From positions 27,272,378 through 27,336,377 of the forward strand of contig JAKGHH010000008.1 of the NCBI GenBank assembly GCA_022828595.1: a stretch of DNA of 64,000 bases. Direction: 5' to 3'. The notes beneath the pieces were generated by a model, which did not search any database, was not told where the DNA came from, and saw only the letters and a program-made list of their open reading frames with translations. This stretch comes from Nelumbo lutea. Lineage: Eukaryota; Streptophyta; Magnoliopsida; Proteales; Nelumbonaceae. This document shows positions 34,320 through 46,987 of the stretch, piece by piece; positions within the stretch are counted from its first letter, which is position 1; the number at the start of each line of letters is the position of its first letter. The position numbers were made by a program, and so were the translations under genes.

Positions 34320-34490
34320 AGCCCCGTTCATTTAGCAAGGGTAAGTTGGTCAATTAGGTAATTGACCACGATCCCCGCCTTTGCATGTTCCTATACTAGG
34401 TTCTACATTGAGTGAATTTTACGTGGGAAACACTTGTTTGAGAAACTCACTTAACTTGGTAAGTGAAAATGAACAGGACTTGGGAGTTGG
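34320..34490. mobile_element. Probable small MITE
   Basis: Begins GCCCCGTTCATTTAGCAAGG and ends AGTGAAAATGAACAGGAC, an inverted terminal pair (GTTCATTT / AAATGAAC). A possible relative starts near 15156 (GGCCCTGTTTATTT). No target duplication established. Confidence 0.45.
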
Positions 34491-34639
34491 GGGTTATTAA
34501 TAGTTTGAAGTGTTAATATTCATTCTAACAAGCATATCTATAAATTATCAAATTGAATAAATATAAAAAAAAAAGAGTATCTAGTATCGTTCAAAATGCA
34601 CAATACACAAATTTCGCCTATCCATATTGAACCTTGTGT

Positions 34640-35205
34640 ATTTTATTTGGAGCACTAAAATTAAGAAATGGGCAAAATGGAGGGTGCATCTAGACTTTTA
34701 TGTAATGGATGAATATGACTTAGATTAAAAGGAAATTTCAATGAAATAGTTGTAAGGCTAGTTAAATATGTTGTATGGATTAAAGTGTTTGGCAGTCAAG
34801 AAACAACATATCTTAAAAATGAGTGTGGTAGATATGCAAACGCTAAGATGGATGAGTGTAAAAACAAGAAAGGATAGGGTTAGGAATAAAGTCATCCATA
34901 GGAATCAAAGAGTAGCTCTAATAGGTGATAAGATGAAAGAAATAAATTAAGATGGTTTGATCACATTCATAGAAGGCCATCAACACCACCGGTCAAAAGA
35001 AATGTTTTGTTATAAGTTAAAGGGGCTAGAAGAGCTAAGGGTAGACTAAAAAGGACATGGGTAGAAGTAGTAAGAAATGGTTTAAGCACTAGTAGTTTAA
35101 TAATGGATATGGCATTAAATAGAATAGATTAGTGAAACAAGATTCATGTATTATTGTAACCAAGCCCATAAAGTTGGGATTAGGCATGGATGATGATGAA
35201 AGTTA
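34640..35205 (+). pseudogene. RTE-type LINE 3' end, 5'-truncated
   Basis: Translation of 34768-34950 gives MLYGLKCLAVKKQHILKMSV then DMQTLRWMSVKTRKDRVRNK, the conserved end of RTE-clade LINE ORF2, just after the reverse transcriptase. Degraded downstream frames match the following segment (RWFDHIHRRP-like near 34950-34985). The 3' end AGCCCATAAAGTTGGGATTAGGC then a GATGATGATGA tail is typical of RTE elements. It is dead, with stops, and lacks the endonuclease and RT. Confidence 0.75.
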
Positions 35206-35536
35206 GAAATGGGCTACTAGATGAGGCCACATACATGAAAATCTATACAACTAAGGCTGCATTTGGAATCGGTGTAAATCAAGAATGATGCAAAAGTTTA
35301 CACCAATTTGATTTTGTTGGCATTTGGAAGGAGTTTAAATGAAGATCGATGTAAAACTCCACTCTGGTTTAGATTTGTTGGCATTTGGATGGAGTGGAGT
35401 TTTACATCGTGAATCAATATAAAACCTCATAAAGCATAAAGTTTTACATCGATAATCAATGTAAATACTACATCGATTTTATGGATGTAAAGCTTTACAC
35501 ATTTTTATTACAGTTTTCAAAATGTAACAGTCACCT

Positions 35537-37405
35537 TGAAGGATTGAGAGATTCATCATATGGATGGACAAACTCTACAGGAAGGTTGGGCAAAATTTCA
35601 AAAATTTCTCTCTCTCCCATTTGGAAATCGCATTCCCTATTTTAGAAAACTGCATTTTCAATGATTAATCTTGAACCAAACCGGACCAGATCTAAAATCA
35701 AAAGGGAGGAAAGGGATATACCTGATACGGAGTAGTAATAACTCCCAGTGAAGGTATTCACACCCAAGGAGAAAACCAAAACTTGCTTCCACTGAAGATG
35801 ACACAGTGTGAGGTGAAACAGGATTAACAAGACAACTCTTCAGCAAGAACCGAATTCTTTAGCAAGAATGGAATAGAGGGCTGGTGAGCACGACTTCAAA
35901 TTGCTTCTTCTACCAAGAACCAATATCAAGAACAATTCTTGATCACTCCCACAAGTGGAGATTGAAATGGGTATGGGGTGGAAAGAACAGGGAAGAACTC
36001 TAGAGTTTGTTGTGTCTTGTCTGGTATGTTTTTCATGTTCGCCCTACTCTCTTATTTATCGCCTTAAAAAGACAACCTCCTAATCTGATTATGAGTTTCT
36101 TGATCCAAATCTTTATTTGGATCTGGGCTCTTTAAGTGATAAGGATAATCCCTTATTTTATCTGTAGTTTAAGATCAACTTAATCCTAATCAAATTAGGA
36201 ATTTCCTGATCCAAATCTTTATTTGGATATCGACTCTTTAAGTGGATAAGACTTATCCTCTTATCCTTATCTACTGATACAAACCTAGATCCACCTCTAT
36301 TTAATTAATCTAATTAACCCAGTTTGAATTGGGCTTTAGGCCTATTAAGTTTATGTGCTCACTTAACCTCTTAACCTGCTACGTAGTTGACTCACTTTGT
36401 ATGGCGTGGGAAACATTGATTTACACATCAGCCACATGGGTTCAGCCCAACATTTGTTACAAGGCCTAACCAAATTCACTGTAGGAGACAATGAACCCCT
36501 AAGCCCATCACTATGGACTCTTAATGGGCCCAAAATTTATACTAAATGGTCATTGGGTCCAGCCACCTTATGAAGCCCAAGGACTGTGGGCAGATGCAAG
36601 ATTAGCCCATTAAGTATTACCCTCAATGGTATTACATTTAACATCTCATCCCATAATGATCAAACACTGCCCAACAAGAGAGGACCTATCCCTCGGCTGC
36701 AAGGAATAGTGCTGCACTCTCTAATCACATGGATCCCGAGAATTAAAACATTTTACAAACATTTTGAAACCATAATATATATATATTTTGCAAAAATAAA
36801 TTTCAACGGTTGAAATCAATTGTCGACAGTTTCGGTTTCCATTAGAAAGAGCGCATCCCTGATCATTCACTTTGTCCGACAAAGGGGCTGATCTTGTTAC
36901 TATGATCACCCACTCAGATGAATTCTCGGGCTGTCCCAACATACCTAGGTTTTGACCCTCTAAGGATCTCACTGATTGGCATATCAAAGACAGCCCGATC
37001 CAACACCTTGTGCAGTACCATAATTGAGTCTAGGGGTCAAGTGTAACATTCTAGTTTTATCCATCTATCTCCAAGGTCTAGGGCAATACTGGAATTTTGG
37101 TCCAGTTCAGGGTTTCAAGAAAACCCACACTGCATGTACCTCAGATCTCACCCTAGCAGCTGAGACAAGCCACCCCAACCAACTTGGCGGTACATCAGTG
37201 CTAGTCTTGCTAGGATAAATCTCTCTAGATCTATCCAACGACTGTGAAGATTCTAAACTAACACGAATCTCATAAATTTCCAGTTTAAGGGTATTACACA
37301 GAAACACACCATAATAACATGAATCAATTATGTACTTTATTCATTTACAATAAATGTCAAAAGATACATCAATCTGATTGGAGCTAAGGGCATAACTGTC
37401 TAACA
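35537..37405 (-). repeat. 3' LTR of the copia element
   Basis: Minus-strand LTR, downstream copy. It carries a (TA)n run near 36775-36790 and an extra ~18-bp duplication (AGCAAGAA phrase near 35841 and 35861) absent from the other LTR. Open frames inside (35642-35846, 36586-36987, 37024-37307) are LTR sequence, not genes. Confidence 0.85.
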
Positions 37406-37422
37406 GCTCTCACTTGCACTTT
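37406..37422 (-). other. Copia polypurine tract region
   Basis: Minus-strand AAAGTGCAAGTGAGAGC directly precedes the TGTTAGAC of the 3' LTR, a degenerate form of the usual copia GTGCAAGTGGGAG tract. Confidence 0.6.
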
Positions 37423-37439
37423 GGTCCAATCGGGTACAA

Positions 37440-38640
37440 GTTAGAGTTCCATACTTTTCACGTATTTCTCAAACACTTTCTATGTCAGTGGCTTAGTCAA
37501 TGGGTCTACCACATTCTCCGTCGATGCTACCTTTTATCATCAATCTTTCGTAGATTCAGTGTTGTCACACAACAATGGAATGGGTGATGTGCTGAGTTCT
37601 AAATTCTAAAATGAATACCTTCATTCATTAGGTAGCCTTACTTACGACAATGTGCTCGGCTTGGGTTGTGGACTGTTATTTTTACTAATCAGGACCCCCA
37701 TCGTGAAGATGTAACCAAATGTAGACATTCTACCATTTGGATATGACAGGCGGTCGGTATTAGTATACTCGATGATCTGTAGTGAACTATTATCAAATAC
37801 CAGATAAAACTTTTTGTCTTTTGAAGGTATTTTAGTATGTTTTTCATTGCAGTTTAATGCTCCTGCCTTGGGTTAGAGTGATATCTACTTACCACACTCA
37901 CTACCTAAGAAAATGCCAGGACGAGTGCATAGCATGGCATACATGATGCTCCCTACGGCTAAGGCATAGGGAATCTCTTTCATGCCCTAAATATCTTCGG
38001 GAGTCTTGGGAGATATACCCTTGGAGAGAGTAACCCCGTGTCTAAAAGGAACATATCCTTTCTTGGAGTTCTCCATGCTATATTTCTTGACTATCTTGTC
38101 AGTGTAAGAAGACTAGGATAATCCTATTATCCTCTTTGATCTATATCTATAGAGTCGAAGACCCAATATGTAGGAGGCTTCTCCAAGATCTTTCATGGAG
38201 AATTGTTGCGAAAGCCACACTTTTACCGTAGTTAACATTCCTACATCATTCACAATGAATAGAATGTGGATTGGTTTTCCTGTAAACACAGGGATCATCC
38301 GGATTTTTCTCAAAGTCAAACTATTTGACGGTAAAGTAAAACAAGATGTTCCAACTCCTAGAAGCTTGCTTAAGTCCATATATGGATTGGTTGAGTTTAC
38401 ATACCATGTGTTCCTGACCTGCAGTTATAAAACCTTGCGGTTGCTACATATAGATATCTTCAGTAAGGTCTCTATTCAGAAACACGGTTTTGACATCCAT
38501 TTGCCAAATCTTGTAGTCATGGTACGCTGCTTCAGTTAGCAGGATCCTAATGGATTTAAGCATGGCCATAGGCGAAAAGGTTTCCTCATAATCAATTCCC
38601 TCTTTCTGAGTGTACCCTTTCGCCACAAGACGAGCCTTGT
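37440..38640 (-). pseudogene. Copia reverse transcriptase and RNase H remnant
   Basis: Minus-strand order: MAKGYTQKEGIDYEETFSPM and IWQMDVKTVFLNRDLTEDIY (RT entry blocks, 38626-38444), then IHILFIVNDVGML where the YVDD box should be (degenerate), WLSQQFSMKDLGEASYILGL (38113-38379), ENSKKGYVPFRHGVTLSKG, YALAVGSIMYAMLCTRPGI, YTNTDR, TFGYIFTMG (RNase H), CDNTEST and DPLTKPLT. The YVDD catalytic box is lost and stops interrupt the frame, so it is inactive. Confidence 0.8.
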
Positions 38641-39960
38641 ATGTCTCAGCTTTACCATCGAGGCCCTTCTTCCTCTTATAGATTTATTTGCAACCAATTG
38701 CCTTTACCCCAGGGGGCGGATCTTCTAGAGTCTAGATTTCATTGGTCTCCATTGAGTCCATCTCAGCTCTCATGGCATCCACCCATTTCAAGGAATCTAT
38801 GTCCAACATAGCTTTCGAATAAGTCACAAGATCCTCTTCACTGGTCGTGGCTTCCACCAAGTAATTTTCTTGGTCATAGCCGTAACGAACTAGAGGCCTG
38901 GAAACCCAGGTAGATCTTATAGGTTGGTTATTTTCTGGAGCTGGTGGGACATCTCCCACTACCCCTGGGCTCTCCTCATCAAGAACAACTTCCTGATAAT
39001 GATTATCCAGGTTGTAATCTTCTTCTAAGAAGTGGACATTTCGACTGCAAAACACATTTTGCTCTTTTGGATCATAGAATAAGTAACCAACAGAACCTTT
39101 GGGGTAATCTACTAATAGGCAACGGCTGGTCTTGGATTCCAATTTTCTAGCACTAGTTCTTTTAACATGTGCTGGATAACCCCAAATTTTCAAGTGTCTT
39201 ACACTTGGTTTCTTACTGGTTCATAGCTTATATGGAGTCTTAGGAATGGATTTGGTTGGAACCCGATTCAACATGTAAATCACAATCTCTAATGTGAAAC
39301 CCTAAAAGGATGTAGGTAACTTTGAGTGGATGAGAAGTGATCAGACCATATCCAATAGAGTCTGATTTCTCCTCTCTGACACACTGTTTAATTGTCATGT
39401 AGCAAGAGGAGCTAGTTGTGATACAATCCCATTTTCCTTTAAGTAATCCCTAAATTCGTCAAAGAGATACTCGCTACATCAATCTAATCAAAGGGTCTTA
39501 ATTTCTCTCCTTAACTGTTTTTTGACTTCTTGTTTGAATTCTTTGAACTTTTCAAAAGATTCAGACTTATGTCTCATTAGGTACACGTAACCATACCGTG
39601 AGTGATCATGTAAAGGTTATAAAATAAACGTGTTGGTTATGTGTCCTAACATTCAAGGGACCACACACAACAGTATGTATAAGGTCAAGTGTGCCTATAG
39701 ATCTTTCAGGCTTACTGGTAAATAGCTACTTTGTCACCTTACCCTGAAGGCAAGGTTCACAGGTTGGAAGATCTTCTATAGTTAGAAAATCCAATGGACC
39801 ATCCTTTACCAACCTTGTAATACGATCTATATTTATGTGGCCAAGTCGGTAATGCCACAGGCACATGGGATTAACTGTATCACGAGTCCTCTTCTTGGGG
39901 ATTATTTTCGACGTAGTTTCGGTAATGTTTGTTTCCAAAGAAGGATGGAGAACATAAAGA
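38640..39960 (-). pseudogene. Copia integrase remnant
   Basis: GAG-pre-integrase MCLWHYRLGHINIDRITRLV with LPTCEPCLQGKVTK at 39938-39726 is the HHCC zinc module. Degraded frames follow: YLMRHKSESFEKFKEFKQEV (core), then SERRNQTLLDMV, YMLNRVPTKSIPKTPY, and the C-terminal segment LKIWGYPAHVKRTSARKLES...KGSVGYLFYDPKEQNVF (39193 downward). Stops such as the one replacing the residue before LNSVSERRNQ show decay. Confidence 0.75.
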
Positions 39961-40339
39961 TTGTTCTCAAGTTCTCCGTATGCGAGGAATTTGTTATTCC
40001 ATTTAATAGTAATACATTACTGAATAAGATAGATTAACTATCCATGCACAATTTTGAGACAGAAATCAAATTTCTTCTTAAATTAGGTATGAAAAGACAA
40101 TCTTTAAGTACAATTGTTCATTCTCTGAAAACTAGTTCTACAGTTCCTATAGCTGTAACTGCAACTGTTGTAGAAGTCCCCAAGTAGAGTGTCACTTCTA
40201 CGTCACTCAGTCTTCTACTTATCTTGAACCCCTACAGTGAGTTACACGCATGAGTTGAAGCCCCAAAGTCAATACACTAGGAAGTAGAAGTGACCAACAA
40301 ATTGGTCTCTATGATAAAAGATTCAAAATTACCTTGCTT

Positions 40340-41123
40340 CTTAGTCTCTAGATATTGAGGACAATTCCTCTTCCAATGGTCGATTTGTTTGCAGAAGTGA
40401 CAGGCATAAGATGCCTTATCTTTCTTCTACTTTTTAGTTTTGCTACCCTTCTTCTAAGTCTTTTTTTTAGCCTTCCGCTTTTTCTTGCCCAATTTTCCAC
40501 TTTCAACAAGCATGGTTATCGGCTTATCCTTCTTAATCAGTTCTTTAACCCTCTACAACATATTGCTGAGTTCTTAAAGGCTAATGTAGCTTATTCATGT
40601 TGTAATTCATGATAAACTGATTTAAGGACGGAGGTAAGGAATTGAGGACAACATCAATTTTCGTGTCATGATCTAGTCTTGACCCGAGAGCCTCCAGTTC
40701 ATTAATATAACCCACCATCTTTAGACAATGGTCATGAACCTGTTGGTTCTCGATCGTCTGTGTGGTCATAAACAATTTTAAGACCTTTTGTCGAATAGAA
40801 CGGTTATGCTCTTCATACATAGTCTTCAGACTATCCAATATATCTTTGAACACTTCGATCTTATCGAATTGTCATTGTATCAGATTGTTTAAAGAGGCTA
40901 TAATATAACACTAGGCAAGAGAGTTTTTCTCTTCCCATTCTTGATACTCTCTTCTTCGGGCCTCAAAAGCCCTGTCACCCGGATGATCCGGAGCATGGTT
41001 CTTAGCAATTTTGTCCAATATCTCGGACATTAGAACCAGCATAAGGTTTCGGAACTAGTCAACATAATTAGGGCCCTTGAGTTTGTTATCATCCAATAGT
41101 TTGGTGAAGTTTCCGTTTGCCAT
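40340..41123 (-). pseudogene. Copia gag remnant
   Basis: Begins with ATG at 41123 (MANGNFTKLLDDNKLKGPNY, then VD, stop, FRNLMLVLMSEILDKIAKNH), continues with WEEKNSLA, DILDSLKTMYEEHNRSIRQK and LKMVGYINELEALGSRLDHD (40853-40581), and ends at the zinc knuckle CHFCKQIDHWKRNC near 40410-40365, a CX2CX4HX4C nucleic-acid-binding motif. Gag would package the RNA. At least two stops interrupt it. Confidence 0.8.
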
Positions 41124-42870
41124 TTCTGGTAAAGGCAAGGCAAATTAGTAAGTTCACAACCTAATTGATTCATGTCATCACATAGAAAAGGCTTTTAACC
41201 TATGTTCCATTTCCATTTTGGGCATCTCTGAGATTCCCTCCAATCTCAGTGATGGAGATAGTTGTGTCTTTGGAAATGTGGGAAACCACATAGGGTGCTT
41301 AGAGCCAATTGTTTCAACTACAAAATCTCACCACCTTCTGTGAAGGATTTCATCCACTCATCTTATGAGCTTTTCCTTTGGCCTCTGTTAGACAAGGTTC
41401 ATAGCCATTTTAGGTAAACCTTTCTGTCCAATAAGTGCTCACTCATCATGTTCGTGAATGCCAATGTACTGTTAGAGAGTCTTCCATTTTAGGATAGGCC
41501 CCTCCAACATCGGTCTATGATGCCCTTATCATCTTATGAAGCAATCCAATCAATTGCATCAGTAGATGGATAACCCAATTTTATGGTGCATCTCCACCCA
41601 CCAATACAACCAACCTTCATACTAATGATGGAAGGCCTTTAGAGAGTTTCATCATATGAATCTCCCTATCACATGCACTTATATTTTCAGGAGGAAATGA
41701 ATAATTAACCCATAGTTTAATTTAGGTCAAACCAAAGTGGCTCTTACTGACTTTCATAAAGCCAGATTTAGATGGGCCCTAAACGGATAGGGTTCCACAC
41801 GGTTCCTCTTGGGGAGGAAGTTGGTGTGGGGCCCACCATGCAAGAAGATCCTTCAATGATCTTAAGGACACTAAGGCAATGATGTGCATTTTGCCATGGT
41901 GTGCGAAAGAGCCATTGTCGAATCAATATGGGCCAAGTGCTTATGGCCCATGAACATATCACATCACACATCCATACATCACATGCATGGAAGTCATAAT
42001 TGATCCAATCAATTAAATAAGTGTAAAACCCATTTAATTCCATAATATTACCAATTAATATCATCTAGGTATATGGGCTGAACTGCAAAAAGCAGTTCGA
42101 CCCATATAGCATTTTTGCTGAATTGGGCTAAAGTAGTTTTAACAGATTAAAACTGGGTTTTACAGATGTGGGCCGAATTGCATCTTGCAATTAACCATCA
42201 ATCCCTCAGCCCATGAAGGAAATTTTAGAGCTGAGAACAGCCCCCATCGAACCACAGATTCGGTCCAACCAGTTTGGTCCAATTTGGTTTGAATGGGTCT
42301 AGGGTTTAATGTTTAATTCAAGATTCAATTCAAGGAGATGATCTGGAATTAAACAACTGATATATGACAATAAAGAATAAGTAAGAGGGCTATTTGTAAG
42401 ACTGCTACCCTGCAAAACAAAGATCAGTTCGCAGTATGCAGTTTCCAAAACTGCAAATCGCAGATCACTGAACCCGAATCTGTAAAATTCTCTCCTTTAC
42501 GCTTTTTGCTTCGTCTTCAAATGAAATAAAAATAGAAAACCTAATTTTTCTATAAATATTACATCAGATTCGATTTCCTATACATTCCGTCTAAAAAAAA
42601 AATTATAGACCAAGAATGAATAGAAGAAATCAGCAGGTGCGTAGATTTCTTGCGCCAATAAAAGAATATGAACCACCCAAAATCCAAGACAAATACATAG
42701 AACAATTTTAAATATAAATCAGATTAATAAAGATTTAATTTCAGATCATTCACCCAAAAACTAGAAACCAATTTCCCAGAAAAACGCTAACTGCGCAAAT
42801 CGGGTAGAACACCTTCCGCCCATTTGCGTAGATCCAAATCTGGTTTAATTTGGTTCAAGATTTGAACCTG
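41124..42870 (-). other. Long untranslated leader of the copia element
   Basis: About 1.7 kb between the primer site and gag, unusually long. No coding is recognised; the open frame 41768-42064 has no domain. It may hold an inserted fragment, but no boundaries were seen. Confidence 0.5.
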
Positions 42871-42882
42871 ACTCTGATACCA
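42871..42882 (-). other. Copia primer-binding site
   Basis: Minus-strand TGGTATCAGAGT one base after the LTR end, complementary to the 3' end of initiator methionine tRNA, as in most plant copia elements. Confidence 0.9.
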
Positions 42883-42883
42883 C

Positions 42884-44747
42884 TGAAGGAATGAGAGATC
42901 CATCATATGGATGGCTGAACACTATAGGAAGGTTGGGAAAATTTTCAAAAATTTCTCTCTCTCTCCCATCAAAGAACGCATTCCCTATTCTAGAAAACTA
43001 CATTTTCAATGATCAATCTTGAACTGAATTGGACTAGATCTGGAACCAAAAGGGAGGAGAGGGATATACCTGATATGGAGTAGCAGTAACTCCCAATGAA
43101 GGTGTTCATGCCCAAGGAGAAAACCTAAACCTGCTTCCACTCAAGATGACACAATATGAGGTGAAGCAGGATTAGCAGGACGATTCTTCAGCAAGAATGG
43201 AGTAGAGGGCTGGTGAGCACAACTTTAGATTGCTTCTTTTGCAAAGAACCAATATCAAGAACAATTCTTGATCACTCCCACAAGTGGAGATCTAACTGGG
43301 TAGGGGAGGCAAGAACAGGGAAGAACTCTATAATTTGTTGTGTCTTGTCTGGTATGTTTTGCATGTCCGCCCCGCTCTCTTATTTAGCCTTAAAGAGACA
43401 ACCTCCTAATTTGATTAGGAGTTTCCTGATCCAAATCTTTATCTGGATCTGGACACTTTAAGTGATAAGGATAGTCCCTTATCTTATCTGTAGTTTAAGA
43501 TCAGCTGAATCCTAATCAGATTAGGAGTTTCCTAATCCAAATCCTTATTTGGATCTGGACTCTTTAAGTGGATAAGACTTATCCTCTTATCCTTATCTAC
43601 TGATACTAAACCAGATCTGCCCCTATTTAATTAATGTAATTAACCTAGTTTGAATTGGGCTTTAGAACCATTAAGTTTATGTGCTCACTTAACGTCTTAA
43701 CCTGCTGCCCAGTTGACTCTCTTTGTATGGCGTGGGACCCAAACATTGATTTACACATCAACCACATGGGTTCAGCCCAACCTTTATTACAAGGCTTGGC
43801 CAAATTTACTATAGGAGACAGTGAACCCCTGATCCCATCACTGTGGACTTCTAATGGACCCAACATTTACACTAAATGGTCATTGGGTCTAACCACCTTA
43901 TGAAAACCCAAGGACTATGGGCAAATGCAGGATTAGCCTATCAAGTATTATCCTCAATGGTTTTACAATTAACCTCTCAGCCCATAATAATCAAACACTA
44001 CCCAACAAGAGATGACCTCTCCCTTGGCTGCAAGGAACAGTGTTGCACTCTCTAATCATATGGATTCCGGGAATTAAAATCTTTTGCAAACATTTTGAAA
44101 CCATATATACATATATATAAATATATTTTGCAAAAACAAATTTCAACGGTTGAAATCAACTACCAGAAGTTTAGGTTTCCATATGAGAGAGTGCATCCCC
44201 AATCGTTCACTTTGTCCGACAAAGGGGCTGATCCTGTCACTATGATCACCTATTCAGATAAATTTTCAAATTGTCCCAACATACCCAAGTTTTGACCCCC
44301 TCTAAGGATCTCATTGATTGGCATATCAAAGACAGCCCAATCTGACACCTAGTGCTGTACCATAATCGAGTCTAGGGGTCAGGTGTAACATTCCCGTTTT
44401 GCCCATCTATCTCCAAGGTCCAGGGCAATACTGAAATTTTGGTCCAATTCAGGGTTTCAAAAAAACTCACACTGTATGTACCTCAGGTCTCACCCTAGCT
44501 GCTGAGACAAACCACCCTAACCAACTTGGCGGTACATCAGTGTTAGTCTTGGTAGGATAAATCTCCCCAGATCTATCCAACGACTGTGAAGATTCTAAAC
44601 TAACACGAGTCTCATAAGTGTTTAGTTTAAGGGTGTTACATAGAAACACACCACACTAACATGAACACATTATGTACTTTATTCATTTACAATAAATGTC
44701 AAAAGATACATCAATCTGATTGGAGGTAAGGGCATAATTGTCTAACA
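42884..44747 (-). repeat. 5' LTR of the copia element
   Basis: 1.86 kb, TGTTAGAC...CTTCA on the minus strand. It carries a (TA)n stretch near 44105-44125. Open frames within (43213-43461, 43645-43903, 44467-44649) are LTR sequence. Confidence 0.88.
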
Positions 44748-44831
44748 CACCTATTATACGATTCAGTGTAAAACGTCATTAGTGTATTTTTACAATGACG
44801 ACGTTTTACAGTGGATCCAAATGAAGCCTAA

Positions 44832-45357
44832 GGGACTATTTGGTTTGTGGCTAGGATCAAAATTAGAATTAGAGTATGAACTCTTATTCTTAATGCCTAT
44901 TTGGTTTAGACAACAACTGAAACCATACAATTTCCATTCATTGTTGTTTGGTTAATCTAGAGCTAGAATTGGAATTAACAAAAAATTTTCAGTTTTGTAT
45001 TAATTTATTAATATTTTATTATTTTATAATGAATATTTTATTAGTATTGCATTATTATATTTTATTTGTACATTATTTTTATTAGTATTTTATTATTCCC
45101 TTATTAATATTTTGTATTACTCTTATTTGTTTATTTGTTTATTTTTATCTTATTATTACTTTATAATATTTTATTAATATTAAGGTTTGGGTTTTTTTAT
45201 TAGAAGTTCTTTACTTTCTAAGAAACACTGGAATGGAAATCCCATTTCGTCAAGATTGGAAATTGGAATCACATTCCAGCCAAACAAATAACTAGAATCA
45301 AATTAGGCCTTTTCGATTTTGATTCCAGGGGCCTATTCCAAGGAAGCAAACGGACCC
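44832..45357. mobile_element. PIF/Harbinger-type MITE B abutting MITE C
   Basis: 526 bp. The left end GGGACTATTTGGTTTGTGGC and the right end in reverse GGGTCCGTTTGCTTCC are inverted. TAA lies on both sides (44829-44831, shared with MITE C, and 45358-45360). Related to 21238-21534 through AATTAGAATTAGAGT-type blocks. The middle is AT-rich. Confidence 0.75.
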
Positions 45358-46987
45358 TAAAATTTTGCTAAGTTATTGACTTAAAGAGTCTTGAAAGATT
45401 CTCATTTAACTGAAGTGCATTCTCTAGTTCCACTTAAGTTAAGTGAGAAAAAGAATAAGATAGAAATGAATTAGTAGCAATGTAAAGGAAGTAAACAACA
45501 TACATAACTAGATGGGATCAATGGGTGATCAAGAAGGCCCCTGACCTAGGTTAGTGACCTTCATTGCACTTAGGAGGGGTTGCCTGCCTAACATCTCTTG
45601 TTATAATTTGTGGTAGTGGAGATTATGGCTATAAAATCCAATTTGAATTGGATCCAACTGCATTCATATCTGCAATTGATTATGAAACCTCTAGATCCAC
45701 ATTCGCATCTAATTATCATATTTTCTTTTGGATTGAATTCAGCTTTAATCTGTAACAATTTTATTGTACTTAAAATGACCAAAAACTTAAAAAAAATTAT
45801 ATATATATATATATATACATAATTATACCACATATATAGATAAAATAATAAATTTTTATTAGACTCAAATTTTAATCAGATCAAATGGGGTTAAATCTAC
45901 ATCTTGACTTGATTATTAATCAAATACAAGTTCAAACATACAAATCATGAATAATCATATTCAAAGTCAAATCGGGTATCAAACTTCTAGAATTCATTAA
46001 CATCCTTAGTGGAGGTACATGTTCATGTGTCTCATCTTCGAACCAAGTTTAAATTTTATTATACAAGAATTAACATGTTCTTAACTCAAATAGCTAGTAA
46101 TGTAGGCAAATTGCTTTGTGGAAGTAATGTAAGGATTACAAATGTCATCCATCTCTAACTTCTCTCTAATGAAGTGCTTGCCCACTTTAGTTTGCTTTGT
46201 TCTGTCGTGAAGAATAAGGTTGTGAGAATACTAATAACAACTTTATTATAATGGTATAAGGCCATAGGGTTAGACACAAGAGTTTTAAATTTAAGGAGCA
46301 TATTCTATTGACTCTATTAGTTTTGATGATAACAAATTTATTGAAAATACTAATGGTGTGATAAAGTATGTGGCTATTTTAAGTAAGCTTCTCTAAGCCT
46401 AAATTGTAATAAAACAAATATGCTACCAAAGATGAAGAAATGGAATTCTTGTTGAATCAGATGCCTAAGCCTAATATTCTCAACACCATCTCCATGTCTC
46501 TCCATTGGGGAAGTTCCAAGAAATTCAAGCATGACTAAGCTACTAGAGATCTAAATGGTTTTGGAGTTGTTCAAAGGTTAACTACTATAAAAACAACTCA
46601 ACAAGGAGGAAGATCACATCAAGTCGTGTTTCAAAGTGTCTCATTTAAGACCTTCATGTGTAATCAGTTGCATAGGATGCAATCTCTATGATGCTTAAGA
46701 AGACCAGACTCAACCTAAGCAACCTTAGAGGCCAATGGCTAAAATAGGTTTGGTTCCTAAGCTTTCTTAGGCTTAAACAAGTATTTACAATCTAAAAAAA
46801 TCTATTTTGAAAGCCAAAGGAAGAGATTCCAAACTTTTAGATAAATATATCTAAGGTTTTTAAGTGTTTGATTATAATTATGGGCCATGTGGCATTTTTA
46901 TATTATAAATTTCAATAAATAACAATTTAACACGTGGAATCATTTTTACATTTGATAAAGCATCATGATGTAATTAATCAAATACTT
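45358..46987. other. Mostly unassigned; degraded repeats
   Basis: GGGTGATCAAGAAGGCCC near 45520 recurs near 50681, so a dispersed repeat covers parts of 45490-45600 and 50640-50790. (AT)n lies near 45799-45819. The end near 46000 (ATTCATTAACATCCTTA) resembles hAT-MITE ends. A short stretch near 46430-46560 (EEMEFLLNQMPKPNILNTIS) might be a retroelement scrap, but it was not identified. Confidence 0.35.

Larger units (their letters stand above)
35537..44747 (-). mobile_element. Ty1/copia LTR retrotransposon, full-length but decayed
   Basis: 9.2 kb on the minus strand, with ~1.87-kb LTRs starting TGTTAGAC and ending CTTCA, flanked by a perfect 5-bp duplication CACCT (35532-35536 and 44748-44752). 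Order along the element: 5' LTR, Met-type primer site, ~1.7-kb leader, gag, zinc knuckle, GAG-pre-integrase, integrase, reverse transcriptase, RNase H, polypurine tract, 3' LTR. This is the copia order (integrase before RT). Many stops and shifts inactivate it. The LTRs differ visibly (about 10% in the first 330 bp by eye), so it is old. The solo LTR at 27677-29489 belongs to the same family. Confidence 0.9.
35255..44828. mobile_element. PIF/Harbinger-type MITE C, second copy, split by copia
   Basis: Two fragments, 35255-35536 and about 44753-44828, form one MITE in the reverse orientation to 11942-12302. The ends are GGCTGCATTTGGAATCGG and, in reverse, GGCTTCATTTGGATCC, flanked by TAA (35252-35254 and 44829-44831). 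The family palindromes TTTACATCGATAATCAATGTAAA are present. The copia element landed inside it. Confidence 0.75.

Noticed and set aside
38195..38539. Plus-strand frame of 114 codons
   Set aside because: Antisense shadow of the copia reverse transcriptase.
46430..46700. Possible retroelement gag scrap
   Set aside because: Only a short, stop-broken peptide with vague resemblance; not enough to name.
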